A stretch of 39,592 bases of DNA, taken from an uncultured Spirochaetaceae bacterium. GTDB lineage: Bacteria; Spirochaetota; Spirochaetia; Sphaerochaetales; Sphaerochaetaceae. Shown piece after piece: positions 1 through 8,163 of the stretch. The notes beneath the pieces were generated by a model. That model saw only the letters and a program-made list of their open reading frames with translations. It searched no databases and had not been told where the DNA came from. The stretch is from the NCBI GenBank assembly GCA_944390015.1, contig CALXOL010000020.1, forward strand, positions 1 to 39,592. Reading direction: 5' to 3'. The translations under genes and the position numbers were made by a program. Each line of letters starts with the position of its first letter. The stretch's first letter is position 1.

Positions 1-87
1 TCAGGTAAGTTCACAAGACTTCCAGAGCGCTCTGAGATTCCAGTAGAGGTAAACGACCAGCTCGTTGTAGAGTACTACTCTAAGTAA
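1..87 (+). CDS. rpsD: 30S ribosomal protein S4, C-terminal end (partial)
   Basis: Frame 1 is open from the window edge to a TAA at 85-87 and encodes the last 28 residues of ribosomal protein S4, a 16S rRNA-binding assembly protein of the small subunit. The tail reads LPERSEIPVEVNDQLVVEYY then SK, which matches the S4 C-terminal pattern (LP.R..I...V..QLVVE.YSK). The start lies outside the window. A strong terminator follows at 230-262, so rpsD ends its transcription unit here. The identification rests on a short but distinctive tail. Confidence 0.85.
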   Translation, partial: SGKFTRLPERSEIPVEVNDQLVVEYYSK

Positions 88-229
88 GATTGGCCTAAAG
101 GAACTTATCCTATCCACAAAGGAGAAGAGGAGAAGAAAGGACCATTCCATTTTTTCCTGCTTTTTCCCGCGTTTTCCCTACGGCTGCCCTCAAAAAGGGA
201 GAACGACAAGGTTCCTTAATTTTAAGATC

Positions 230-262
230 AGCGGGGTTGATGAAAGTCAACCCTGTTTTTTT
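230..262 (+). terminator. Rho-independent terminator after rpsD
   Basis: A stem of about 11 pairs (seven perfect pairs GGGTTGA/TCAACCC at 234-240 and 247-253, extended outward with G-T wobbles) closes on a 6-nt loop and is followed by a run of T at 256-262. It lies 143 bp beyond the rpsD stop. A long open frame reads through it into the response regulator, but that frame cannot be the true start because it begins inside the hairpin. The 88-229 stretch holds nothing else that I recognise. Confidence 0.8.
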
Positions 263-329
263 ACAACATCTTCATATTCGTTGTTCTTTTTCTCTTAGTT
301 GGAGTTTTGGTGAATTTCAATTTAAACCT

Positions 330-358
330 TTGCCAATTATCTTAATCGTAAATAATAT
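330..358 (+). promoter_or_regulatory. Candidate sigma70 promoter of the response regulator gene, leaderless type
   Basis: TTGCCA at 330-335 (5/6 to the -35 consensus), a 17-nt spacer and TAATAT at 353-358 (4/6 to the -10). The ATG at 366 is 7 nt past the -10, where transcription should begin, and no Shine-Dalgarno is present. Confidence 0.5.
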
Positions 359-365
359 TATTCTT

Positions 366-1061
366 ATGAAACTGATTTACATTGTTGAAGATCATGAGGT
401 TATTCGTAACGGAGTCGTCCAGTATCTGGAGCTCTCCGGTTTTGACGTTAAGGGATATGGAACTCTCGAGGAAGCGAGAAAGGCGTTTACAGAGCGGACT
501 CCGGACATGCTTATCCAGGATATAATGCTACCCGATGGTGATGGCTTTTCGTTCGTAAAAGAAGTCAGGAGCAAGAATCAGAGGCTCCCTATCATATTCT
601 TGACGGCAAGAATCGATGAATCAGATAAGATAATGGGCTTCGAATTAGGATGTGATGATTATATTACCAAGCCGTTCAGCCCTAAAGAACTCGTACTGAG
701 GGTTGAGGCTCTCTTCAGGCGTTCTGATGCGCAGGCTCCTGTCAGCTCATCAATGTCATATGCCCTTGGAGAGAGCATAATGGTGATCGATGAGGATGAG
801 CATAAGCTTACAATCGACGGTGAGGAAGTATCCCTTACTGCAGCTGAGTGGAGAATCGTCGCATACCTTGCATCCAATTCTCCGAATCTCATTTCAAGAG
901 GTCAGATTCTGGAAGAGTGTTTCGATTATAGTTTTGAAAGTTATGAGAGGGTTGTCGATACCCATATAAAGAATATCAGGGCAAAGCTGAAGAAAGAGGC
1001 TTGGATTGAGACGGTAAGGGGCTACGGCTACCGGTTTGCAGGAAAGAAGATAGATAAATAA
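366..1061 (+). CDS. OmpR/PhoB-family response regulator
   Basis: Cytoplasmic DNA-binding response regulator of a two-component system (231 aa). The receiver domain covers about residues 1-120: acidic pair E8-D9, phospho-acceptor D52 in QDIMLP, a conserved FLTAR segment and the Lys of ITKPF. A C-terminal winged-helix domain (about 130-230) ends in the typical RVVDTHIKNIRAKL and VRGYGYRF motifs. I chose ATG 366 because the receiver fold begins directly there (MKLIYIVEDHE), whereas the longer frame starts inside the rpsD terminator. The TAA overlaps the kinase ATG (TAATG), so both proteins are made from one mRNA. The target genes are not evident. Confidence 0.9.
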   Translation: MKLIYIVEDHEVIRNGVVQYLELSGFDVKGYGTLEEARKAFTERTPDMLIQDIMLPDGDGFSFVKEVRSKNQRLPIIFLTARIDESDKIMGFELGCDDYITKPFSPKELVLRVEALFRRSDAQAPVSSSMSYALGESIMVIDEDEHKLTIDGEEVSLTAAEWRIVAYLASNSPNLISRGQILEECFDYSFESYERVVDTHIKNIRAKLKKEAWIETVRGYGYRFAGKKIDK

Positions 1062-2593
1062 TGCGTAGGAATGTCTATTTAAGGTTGCTCTTATCCATCG
1101 TAAGCATAACTGTTCTCGTAATGGGGATACAGATGGCGATGCTTTATGTATCAACGAAGATAGCTGAGCGAACCTGGAAAGCGCATGTATTCGATGGCTA
1201 TGCGGAGACGCTTTCAACAACCTTTAGAGACAATCCTACATTGACTTTCGCAGATCTTCTGTATGTTCTTGTAGATAGTGCTCCTGATAGGGTCTCAGGA
1301 CTCCTTATCCGCGATGAGCGGGGAGATATCAGCATCTCTTTAGGAGCATCAAGCCGTGGGGATTTCATTCCTCAGCCTTATGAGAGGGGACGTCTTTTTG
1401 ATTCCTACAGCTCATCAGCAATGGCTTTTCCTCAAACATTCTCAATATCAGTCAGTACTACCGAGGACTATGACGTAAAGACGGTCAGGGCCCCTGAATA
1501 CAGCATAAATCTTACATCCCATTACACAGGACGGAACATGGTCGTCGATAATATCGAGGTTCGCAAGTCCGGACTGACCGGTGATATGGATGTGAGGATT
1601 CCAAGTGTGATAGAGAATAACGATATCGCAGGCTCAATCGTCCTTTATAACAACGGCACGATATACGGATATATAGATGTCATAGTCTTCGATATCGATG
1701 TCTACGGCCCGACTGAGATTCTTTTAAAGGACTTCTCCAGCAAGTTCCTCATCTTCCTCCCGATAGCCGTATTGATATCCTTAGTCGCAGGGTATTTCAT
1801 CTCAAAGCGTAATGCCAACATGATACGGGAGATACGTCGTTCATTAAGGGAATTGGCTATTGGAAACTACAAGGTGAAAGTGAACCGCAATCTCGTCAAT
1901 TATGATGACTTCTCAATGATTGCAGACAGCATTGAGCAACTGGGCATCGATCTTGAACGCCATAGGCAGTCCAGAAAGGAGTGGCTTAGGAATATAAGCC
2001 ATGATCTCAACACACCTGTTACAAGCATGAATATTCTCCTATCTGGAGCAGAAGACGGTATATTCCCTGTTGATAACGCTTTGATAAAATCCTTAAAAAA
2101 CGAGAATGATGTCCTCATAAGCCGTATTTCGAGTGTTACTTACTACTCAAGCCTTATTAACAGCGATCATCCACTCAACCTTGTTGAGTCAGATATAAAT
2201 GATGTCATATTCGCTTCTCTATCAGGAAGGGAAGGTTATTATTTCGAGCCGGATGAGCCAGTGTATGTGCATTTCGATTTCAATCTCGTAAAGAGGGCTT
2301 TGAAGGAGGTCTTCGATAATGCGGATAATTATGGGACAAAGGGTGAGAAAATCAGTGTCAGAGTCCGTAAGACAGATAAGGATGTCACTCTGATTGTGAT
2401 GAATAAAGGAAAGCTTCCTGATCCTCGTCCTCCTTTCTTCGAACCTTGGGCAAGAGGCGATGAGTCCCGCCATGAGGGGGGCTCGGGTCTTGGACTTCCG
2501 ATAGTCCATCAGATAATGGAGATGCATCACGGAAGCGTATCCATAGATGAGAATGATGGCTATGTTTTCGTAACTCTTACATTTCCAGTATGA
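1061..2593 (+). CDS. Membrane sensor histidine kinase
   Basis: Partner kinase of the response regulator just upstream (510 aa). A first membrane helix lies at about residues 7-30, followed by an extracytoplasmic sensing region of roughly 190 residues without a domain I recognise. A second helix (about 225-247, FLIFLPIAVLISLVAGYFI) leads into a HAMP-like linker. H314 in RNISHDLNTPV is the phosphorylation site. The ATPase domain shows the N box (DNADNYG) and the G box (GGSGLGLPIVHQIM). The signal sensed cannot be read from the sequence. The 3' end overlaps the convergent phosphodiesterase gene by 17 bp. Confidence 0.9.
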   Translation: MRRNVYLRLLLSIVSITVLVMGIQMAMLYVSTKIAERTWKAHVFDGYAETLSTTFRDNPTLTFADLLYVLVDSAPDRVSGLLIRDERGDISISLGASSRGDFIPQPYERGRLFDSYSSSAMAFPQTFSISVSTTEDYDVKTVRAPEYSINLTSHYTGRNMVVDNIEVRKSGLTGDMDVRIPSVIENNDIAGSIVLYNNGTIYGYIDVIVFDIDVYGPTEILLKDFSSKFLIFLPIAVLISLVAGYFISKRNANMIREIRRSLRELAIGNYKVKVNRNLVNYDDFSMIADSIEQLGIDLERHRQSRKEWLRNISHDLNTPVTSMNILLSGAEDGIFPVDNALIKSLKNENDVLISRISSVTYYSSLINSDHPLNLVESDINDVIFASLSGREGYYFEPDEPVYVHFDFNLVKRALKEVFDNADNYGTKGEKISVRVRKTDKDVTLIVMNKGKLPDPRPPFFEPWARGDESRHEGGSGLGLPIVHQIMEMHHGSVSIDENDGYVFVTLTFPV

Positions 2594-3113
2594 CGGAGTC
2601 GTCTTCCATCTTCCTTATTTCTATTCTCCCATCATCGTATATGGCGTAACTCCTCTCTTCCCCGTTTTTCGGAATTGATATGGAGCCGGGGTTAAGGAAT
2701 GTGATACCATCCTTTTTTTTCAGAACATGAAGATGTGTGTGTCCGCTGAAAAAATGAGTGTATCCGCATTCGGGCCTTCTATCCTCGTTATATATGTGCC
2801 CATGTGTCATGAATATCGTATTGCCGTCCGCATATACAAGTGCCTCTTGGCTCAGGCATGGGAATGAGAGTACCATCTGGTCAACCTCAGCCTCGCAGTT
2901 TCCCCTTACAGCAAGGATTCTAGGTGCGATTTTTCTAAGCTCTTCTATCACCTTCTTAGGATTGTAGTTTTCAGGAATATCGTTTCTTGGACCATGGTAG
3001 AGTATGTCGCCGAGCAGTAGGACCTTATCGGGATTCTCCTCATTTGTCCTTTGTACTATGAAAGCGGCGCTGTCTGAGCAGCCGTGTATATCAGAGAAAA
3101 TTAAAAACTTCAT
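2577..3113 (-). CDS. YfcE/MJ0936-family metallophosphodiesterase
   Basis: Small calcineurin-like phosphoesterase (178 aa), probably cytoplasmic, hydrolysing phosphodiesters with a two-metal centre. Metal-ligand motifs are in order: SDIHG at the N-terminus, LLGDILYHGPRND, VRGNCE, THGH and GHTHLHV, followed by LNPGSIS. This layout and length match the YfcE/MJ0936 family, whose natural substrate is usually unknown. I start it at ATG 3113 (MKFLIFSDIHG). A longer frame would add 39 residues that the family lacks and would cover the divergent promoter region. A perfect TATAAT lies 6 nt upstream of this ATG, with no Shine-Dalgarno. It converges on, and overlaps, the kinase gene. Confidence 0.85.
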   Translation of the reverse strand: MKFLIFSDIHGCSDSAAFIVQRTNEENPDKVLLLGDILYHGPRNDIPENYNPKKVIEELRKIAPRILAVRGNCEAEVDQMVLSFPCLSQEALVYADGNTIFMTHGHIYNEDRRPECGYTHFFSGHTHLHVLKKKDGITFLNPGSISIPKNGEERSYAIYDDGRIEIRKMEDDSVILEM

Positions 3114-3119
3114 GATAGG

Positions 3120-3148
3120 ATTATATGAATCTTTCTTATCATCTTCAA
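3120..3148 (-). promoter_or_regulatory. Candidate leaderless promoter of the phosphodiesterase gene
   Basis: On the minus strand: TTGAAG (3143-3148), a 17-nt spacer and a perfect TATAAT (3120-3125), then 6 nt to ATG 3113. The expected start of transcription falls on the A of the ATG. This is one of the clearest leaderless candidates in the window. Confidence 0.6.
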
Positions 3149-3163
3149 TTATGTCATTATAGT
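3136..3163 (+). promoter_or_regulatory. Candidate leaderless promoter of the alpha/beta hydrolase gene
   Basis: TTATCA (3136-3141), a 16-nt spacer and TATAGT (3158-3163, 5/6), then 7 nt to ATG 3171. There is no Shine-Dalgarno. The -35 lies inside the divergent phosphodiesterase promoter, so the two cannot be occupied at the same time. Confidence 0.5.
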
Positions 3164-3170
3164 AAGCACT

Positions 3171-3944
3171 ATGAGAATTACGGATAAGAAGATAGGAAAA
3201 GCTGATGCGTTCATGAGAATCTATCAGCATGAGGATTTAGCGGCAATAGGATATAAGGGGATGACTTTTCCAGAGAAAAGGAGAGCTGTGCTCATAATAC
3301 CGGGAGGTGGATATAACCACATATCGGAAAGGGAAGCAGAGCCTGTGGCTATTCATTTCTTCAATAAGGGCTATGAATGCGCTGTGCTTTATTACTCTGT
3401 TGGGGAAAATATAGAAAAGTCAAATCCTCTTCTGGAGGCATCCCAGGCGTTAATGGAACTTAGAGAACTTGAGCGTGTTGACAACTGCTCTGTAGCCGCA
3501 ATAGGATTTTCCGCAGGCGGACACCTTGCCTCAATGCTTGCCGCACATGGAAAGGAGTATTGTAAGGAGGCCGAATTAAATGCCTTAATCCTTGCATATC
3601 CAGTAATAAGCATGGGTAGTGTGACTCATAAAGGGTCTCATGATTTGATATGTCCCGACCTTAGTAAGGAGGACTATTTTAGTGCGGAGAAATCAGTCGA
3701 TGCGACATTTCCTCCCACATTCATATGGGCAACAAGGAATGATGAGACCGTGAATGTCAAAAACAGCCTCATGATGTATGAATCTCTTATTAATAATGGG
3801 ATATATTCTGAACTCCATATCTATCCGGATGGGGTGCACGGGCTCTCTCTTTCAACGATTGAGACGGGCAGGGTGAACCCCTATGTCTCCAGATGGATAG
3901 ATGAAGTGTATCTTTTCTTAGATACTGTTTTCAGAAATAAGTGA
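3171..3944 (+). CDS. Alpha/beta hydrolase (acetyl-esterase/BD-FAE-like)
   Basis: Serine hydrolase of 257 aa with no signal peptide or membrane helix, so probably cytoplasmic. The oxyanion-hole segment LIIPGGGYNHIS, the nucleophile elbow GFSAGG, an Asp in TRNDETV and a His in DGVHGLSL give a complete catalytic triad in the usual order. This pattern is common in small carbohydrate and xylan acetyl-esterases of gut anaerobes, but the substrate is not fixed by the sequence. The start at 3171 agrees with the -10 box 7 nt upstream. The 3' end overlaps the convergent FAD protein gene by 14 bp. Confidence 0.85.
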   Translation: MRITDKKIGKADAFMRIYQHEDLAAIGYKGMTFPEKRRAVLIIPGGGYNHISEREAEPVAIHFFNKGYECAVLYYSVGENIEKSNPLLEASQALMELRELERVDNCSVAAIGFSAGGHLASMLAAHGKEYCKEAELNALILAYPVISMGSVTHKGSHDLICPDLSKEDYFSAEKSVDATFPPTFIWATRNDETVNVKNSLMMYESLINNGIYSELHIYPDGVHGLSLSTIETGRVNPYVSRWIDEVYLFLDTVFRNK

Positions 3945-5211
3945 TCATGCCTTCGCTGGCCCTGATTCCGCTGGCCCATGCTCCTGTTATTCCACGGCTT
4001 GTACCGGCCCCGTCGCCAGCGAAGAAAACGCTCTCGCAAACCTGGAAATGATCATCCTTGTATTCAGGCTTGTTAGCATAAAGCTTGATCTCCGGATAAT
4101 ACATTATCGTGGATGGATGCAACACACCTGGGACGATCGTATCGAGGTTCTTCATCGCAGACCATATGTATCTTAAAATCTTACTCGGCATTGCAAGGGA
4201 GATGTCCGACGGGCAAGCATCAAGTGTCGGTTTGAAGTCGTAAAGATCCCCGTTGAATGTCGCAATCTTACTTCTCCTTCCAAGGCGGAAGTCTCCGACT
4301 CTCTGCATCAGTGGCTTTCCACCTCCCATGAGTGATGCAAGCAGCCCAAGATGCTCTGCGAATGTCTGTCCGGATGCAAGCGGCTCTGTGAATCTTACAG
4401 TCTTTAGAAGTGCGAAGTTTACAAGACCGTTGTTCCTTGTCTCATCTGCTTTGAATGCATGTCCGTTTACACTGTACCAGATATCTCCTCTCTCAGTCGC
4501 ATATTTCTCTTTTACGACATGTGCGTTACCGCTGTTAGTGCAGAACGTTCTAACCTTTTCCTTAAAGTAGAATTTCGGGTCGTAGTAGTCTTTTACTATA
4601 GGATAGTGCTCAAGTCTAGTCTCGACTCTTATTCCAACATCGATAATGTTGTCCATATACTGGATGTCAAGCTGATGCATCACATCCTGAAGGAAATGGA
4701 AGCCCTGTCTGCCCGGGGCGATCAGGATGCTTTTGTATCCGATTTCCCTCTTGTCCGTCGTGATGAGCTTGTTCTTATTGTCTATACTGAGCATCTCCTC
4801 TCCGAGTGAGAGGGTAACTCCGTTCTCTTTAAGACGCTCAAGAAGCTCTTTTATGAGCTCAAGTCCTCCGTCCGTTCCGAGGTGTGTCTGTTTTATCTCG
4901 AGCAGTGAGCACCCAAGGCGCTCTGCTCTCGCCTGATATGTGCCGATATTGCTTTTTGAAAGAATGTTTGGCTTAAGGAATGCCGTTACCTCGTCAAGAT
5001 ACCTATTCGCCTGGTCCTCGCTCCAGTATTCAAGAGGAAAACCTATAGGGAAGGTAAAATTCATCTTACAGTCGTTCCTCATTCCTCCCGTACTGTATGG
5101 CCTCTTGTCGAGCATAAGTATGCTCGCATTCTTTTTTCTTTTCAGAATCGAAAACGCTGCACCCATTCCCGCAGGTCCGGAGCCTATTATCACGGCATCA
5201 AATCTATCCAT
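3931..5211 (-). CDS. FAD-dependent dehydrogenase, COG2509 type
   Basis: Flavoprotein of 426 aa. An N-terminal Rossmann dinucleotide motif (VIIGSGPAGMGAA) binds FAD, an internal segment LIAPGR fits the second nucleotide-contact strand, and a C-terminal FFAGDGAGTSRGI..A motif closes the FAD site. Overall it matches the uncharacterised FAD-dependent dehydrogenases of COG2509, which are frequent in anaerobes and spirochaetes. The physiological substrate is unknown. The start at 5211 is supported by a purine-rich Shine-Dalgarno (GAGGGA) just upstream, unlike several neighbours. The gene is monocistronic and divergent from the HTH-Fic gene. Confidence 0.8.
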   Translation of the reverse strand: MDRFDAVIIGSGPAGMGAAFSILKRKKNASILMLDKRPYSTGGMRNDCKMNFTFPIGFPLEYWSEDQANRYLDEVTAFLKPNILSKSNIGTYQARAERLGCSLLEIKQTHLGTDGGLELIKELLERLKENGVTLSLGEEMLSIDNKNKLITTDKREIGYKSILIAPGRQGFHFLQDVMHQLDIQYMDNIIDVGIRVETRLEHYPIVKDYYDPKFYFKEKVRTFCTNSGNAHVVKEKYATERGDIWYSVNGHAFKADETRNNGLVNFALLKTVRFTEPLASGQTFAEHLGLLASLMGGGKPLMQRVGDFRLGRRSKIATFNGDLYDFKPTLDACPSDISLAMPSKILRYIWSAMKNLDTIVPGVLHPSTIMYYPEIKLYANKPEYKDDHFQVCESVFFAGDGAGTSRGITGAWASGIRASEGMITYF

Positions 5212-5319
5212 TTATATTTCCCTCGCCAAGCCATTAGTTTACTATATCGCCTACTTTTGTTTAAGATATTAAGGGAATGATTTTCAAATAAATAAAAATA
5301 ATTTTTAAATAAATAAAAG

Positions 5320-5348
5320 TTGTTTATATTCCAAAATCGGAGTAAAAT
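5320..5348 (+). promoter_or_regulatory. Candidate promoter of the HTH-Fic gene
   Basis: TTGTTT (5320-5325), a 17-nt spacer and TAAAAT (5343-5348, 5/6), with ATG 5355 only 6 nt further. A GGAG at 5339-5342 lies upstream of the predicted transcription start and so would not be in the mRNA. The intergenic 5212-5354 is very A/T rich. Confidence 0.45.
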
Positions 5349-5354
5349 ATTCAT

Positions 5355-6242
5355 ATGAAATATATAGATGTCAGTCAAGCTGCCAAAAAATGGGGGCTTT
5401 CCGATCGAAGAATTAGATATCTCTGCAATGAAGGAAGAATCGATGGTGCGATTAAGATGGGGTGGTCCTGGACCATACCTGAGGATACTCCACGGCCAAG
5501 GGATGGAAGGGTTCTAAGGCATTTTAAGAACATGGATATCCGTCCGGGCGGAGTCGATGTGGACAGGCTTCTCGAGATGCAGATAATGCATCCTGTCTCC
5601 GATGCCCTAAAAAAAGATAAAAAAATGAATGCAATCATCACTACGAATCTGTTGTATCTTTTCGATAAAGAGAAGATCATCATAGATGAGAAAGACATCA
5701 GAAGGATACTCTCAGGAAGAATTGTCGCCTCATTAAGCCTTGAAATCCATCTTCTCATCGTCAATTTCCGTTCCGTCCTACTATCCCTTATCGATATGAG
5801 GGAGCCTTGGACTGATAAGGACTTTAGAATGACATATTCAAGACTGATGCAGGGAATAGACGATATGGGCAGCCTCAGCTACAGGGACGGTTACAGCCTG
5901 AGGGAGGTTAGAGGCAAGGATAAAGTGAGGGTAGACGTGCAGATGGAGACACTCTTGACACAGTATGAGAGCTGGAAAAATCTTAATTCTCTTGTCTCTG
6001 CCGTCATGCTCTATGGCGAGATGGAGAGAATCTCTCCGTTTGAGAAATACCCATCGTTCTTTTCTTTTCTCGTTCTCTCTGGAGAGCTTTTGAGGGGCAA
6101 TATTCTTCCTCCTTCTTTCGCGCTTGGGGATAAGGCGGAGTTCGATGCTTCTTATTTCATTGCACTCAAAAGAGGTAACTATAGGGATTTTACTTCTTTT
6201 ATCGAGAGTAGGGTAATTAGGAGTTATAAACTTAATGTATGA
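5355..6242 (+). CDS. Helix-turn-helix protein fused to a degenerate (catalytically dead) Fic domain
   Basis: 295 aa. Residues 1-55 form a MerR/excisionase-like helix-turn-helix (VSQAAKKWGLSDRRIRYLC, then a wing ending in WSWTIPEDTPRPRDGR). The rest follows the Fic fold: an SGRIVASLSLEIHLLIVNFR segment matches the helix before the active site, RMTYSRLMQGI matches the LH.LL..G element, and the C-terminal helices match LLLLRAGLPP and the segment after it. At the catalytic loop, where Fic AMP-transferases have HPFxxGNGRxxR, this protein reads SPFEKYPSFFS (S227 onward), so the His, Asn and Arg residues are gone. The inhibitory Glu motif is not visible either. It is probably a DNA-binding regulator rather than an AMPylase. 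It overlaps the next gene by 8 bp, which implies co-expression. Confidence 0.65.
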   Translation: MKYIDVSQAAKKWGLSDRRIRYLCNEGRIDGAIKMGWSWTIPEDTPRPRDGRVLRHFKNMDIRPGGVDVDRLLEMQIMHPVSDALKKDKKMNAIITTNLLYLFDKEKIIIDEKDIRRILSGRIVASLSLEIHLLIVNFRSVLLSLIDMREPWTDKDFRMTYSRLMQGIDDMGSLSYRDGYSLREVRGKDKVRVDVQMETLLTQYESWKNLNSLVSAVMLYGEMERISPFEKYPSFFSFLVLSGELLRGNILPPSFALGDKAEFDASYFIALKRGNYRDFTSFIESRVIRSYKLNV

Positions 6243-7767
6243 TTATGTGTTTTCTAATGCTTTAATCGTAGATGGAACTGGAAGAGACGCATACAGGGCG
6301 GATGTGGCCGTTTATTCCTCTTTGATCTGCTTGATTGAAAAGCCATACAGCCTGAGTGCGCGTCATGTCATAGATAAGCCTGACCTCGTTCTTTCTCCAG
6401 GGTTTATAGACATACACAGCCATGATGATCTTGAAGTTTTGAGAAATCCATCGCTATTGGCAAAACTTGCACAGGGAATCACGCTCGATATAAATGGGAA
6501 CTGTGGGATTGGACTCTTTCCGATGCCCAAGGACAAAAATGATTTGATTTCGCTATCAGAAGACATACTCGGGCTCTATGATGGTCCTTTCTCCTGGTCT
6601 GATTATTCCAGCTATGCGGAAATGATTGAAAAAAGCGGCACTGGTATAAACCTTGGGTTTTTAACCGCGCATTCGGCTCTTCGTCTCGCCGTACTTGGTA
6701 GTGATTACGCAAGAGCAGCTGGTGATAAAGAGATTGAAGAGATGTGCTCGCTTCTTGATAAGCAATTGAAAGAAGGTTCATTAGGATTCTCAACAGGTCT
6801 GTATTACTCTCCATGCATGTTCGCAGATAAGAGGGAACTACTGTCCCTTCTTTCGGTAGTCAAAAGAAACGACAAGCTCTTTTCTGTGCATCACCGCTGC
6901 GAGGGAGATGACATAATAGAATCCGTGAGCGAGGTCTTGAATCTGGCATCAGAAAGCGGTGTCCGCCTTGAAATCTCCCATTTAAAGGCGATTGGCAGGG
7001 ACAATCAGGATAAGATTGACAGTGTGCTTTCCATGATTGAGAGTGCAAGAAAAACCGGTCTTGATGTAAGATTTGACCAGTACCCGTATGAGTACGGTTC
7101 GACAAGCCTCTTTTCCCTTCTTCCTCCTGATATCCAGCATCTAAGCAGGATAGAGCAACGCCTTGCAGTCTCTCTGGATAATGAGAGGGAGGAGATAAAA
7201 AAGGAGATGCTCTCTCCATCTGGATGGGATAGTATTTACTCTCTTGTCGGGCCTGATGATATAAAAATGCTCTCTCTCGACAGTCACCATGAGCTTGAAG
7301 GACTGAGCCTTACGCAGATTGGCCGGATGTGGAACTCAGATCCGCTTGATGCACTTCTTGATATCCTTTCTGACGAGACGGGCAGGGCTGTGATGATGGA
7401 TGTCACCGAGAGCATGGAGAATCTTAAAAAGATCATGCGTCATCCTCTTATGGGATTTGGAACCGATTCTCTTTTTTCCTCATCGTCTCCTCATCCAAGG
7501 ACACGTGATGCCGCGATGCATCTGATTAGGAAGTTCGTCAGTGAGGATAAGATTCTAAGCTTAAAAGAGGCGGTAAGGAAGATGAGCGGTGAGAACGCGG
7601 ACCGTCTCAGGCTTAAGGACCGCGGATACATCAGAGAGGGGATGAAGGCGGACCTTGTACTCTTTAATGCGGAGAAAGGAGTAGTGGATACAGTATTGGT
7701 CAATGGAAAGGCAGCCATTCTTGATGGGGAATATCAGAAAACACTCAGTGGAGCAATCATAAGATAA
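6235..7767 (+). CDS. N-acyl-D-amino-acid deacylase / D-aminoacylase-like amidohydrolase
   Basis: Cytoplasmic metal-dependent amidohydrolase of 510 aa, the usual length for COG3653. An N-terminal beta-sandwich strand (DYVFSNALIVDGTG) is followed by SPGFIDIHSHDD (metal ligands), GNCGIGLFP, GFSTGLYYSP, VHHRCEGD, LEISHLKAIG and DQYPYEYGSTSL. MGFGTDSLF then HPR sits near the end, and a C-terminal strand DLVLFNAEKGVVDTV completes the sandwich. These are the markers of N-acyl-D-amino-acid deacylases. The family also includes enzymes acting on cyclic ureides, so a role next to purine breakdown is possible but inferred. A GGAG at about 6220 supports ATG 6235. It is coupled to the HTH-Fic gene upstream and is 12 bp from the regulator downstream. 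Confidence 0.82.
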   Translation: MYDYVFSNALIVDGTGRDAYRADVAVYSSLICLIEKPYSLSARHVIDKPDLVLSPGFIDIHSHDDLEVLRNPSLLAKLAQGITLDINGNCGIGLFPMPKDKNDLISLSEDILGLYDGPFSWSDYSSYAEMIEKSGTGINLGFLTAHSALRLAVLGSDYARAAGDKEIEEMCSLLDKQLKEGSLGFSTGLYYSPCMFADKRELLSLLSVVKRNDKLFSVHHRCEGDDIIESVSEVLNLASESGVRLEISHLKAIGRDNQDKIDSVLSMIESARKTGLDVRFDQYPYEYGSTSLFSLLPPDIQHLSRIEQRLAVSLDNEREEIKKEMLSPSGWDSIYSLVGPDDIKMLSLDSHHELEGLSLTQIGRMWNSDPLDALLDILSDETGRAVMMDVTESMENLKKIMRHPLMGFGTDSLFSSSSPHPRTRDAAMHLIRKFVSEDKILSLKEAVRKMSGENADRLRLKDRGYIREGMKADLVLFNAEKGVVDTVLVNGKAAILDGEYQKTLSGAIIR

Positions 7768-7779
7768 AGTGAGGAGAAC

Positions 7780-8163
7780 ATGCTAAGAGCCGGAGAAGAT
7801 TATTTAGAGACCGTATTACAGCTGGAGAAGGCTCAGAACAGGGCCGGGGTAAGGATTACCGATATTGCAAAAAAGCTTGGGGTGACGAAGCCGAGCGTGA
7901 TCAGGGCGATGAAGCAGCTTAATGCCGACGGCTATGTCGAGCAGGAGTCATATGGGGATATATACCTGACTGAGAAGGGGAGGATGAAAGCCTCCCAGGT
8001 CTATCATAGGCACAGCGTTCTTACGAGGTTCTTCAGGGATGTTCTTGGAGTTGCTTCTGAGCAGGCGGAGAAAGATGCATGCCTCATCGAGCATTACATC
8101 TCTGCAGAGAGCATGGAGAAGCTCTCAGCTTTCGTAGATGCGGAGGCGGGGGAGGATTTATGA
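7780..8163 (+). CDS. DtxR/MntR-family metal-dependent transcriptional regulator
   Basis: 127-aa repressor-like protein. An N-terminal winged helix (ITDIAKKLGVTKPSVIRAMK, then a wing in GYVEQESYGDIYLTEKG) is followed by the metal-binding dimerisation helix with RHSVLTRFF and DACLIEHYIS. The Cys-x-x-Glu-His arrangement follows the DtxR/IdeR pattern more closely than MntR, which has Glu in place of the Cys. It lacks the SH3-like C-terminal domain, as short family members do. The Shine-Dalgarno GAGGAG sits directly upstream. The stop overlaps the next start (ATGA). Iron or manganese sensing is likely, and the targets are not visible here. Confidence 0.85.
   Translation: MLRAGEDYLETVLQLEKAQNRAGVRITDIAKKLGVTKPSVIRAMKQLNADGYVEQESYGDIYLTEKGRMKASQVYHRHSVLTRFFRDVLGVASEQAEKDACLIEHYISAESMEKLSAFVDAEAGEDL

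Noticed and set aside
237-365. Longer N-terminus for the response regulator starting at 237
   Set aside because: It begins inside the rpsD terminator hairpin, adds sequence foreign to the receiver fold, and the ATG at 366 directly starts the conserved domain behind a promoter-like element.
3114-3230. Longer phosphodiesterase reading to 3230
   Set aside because: It would cover both divergent promoters and the start of the alpha/beta hydrolase gene, and the metallophosphoesterase fold starts at 3113.
6860-7219. Opposite-strand open frames within the amidohydrolase, xdhA, xdhD and ABC genes
   Set aside because: They lie wholly inside well-supported genes, show no recognisable domain, and mirror the codon bias of the sense frame.
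8079-8160. Extended HAD protein starting at 8079
   Set aside because: This stretch encodes the conserved C-terminus of the DtxR-type regulator in another frame. The ATGA overlap at 8160 gives a standard HAD start.
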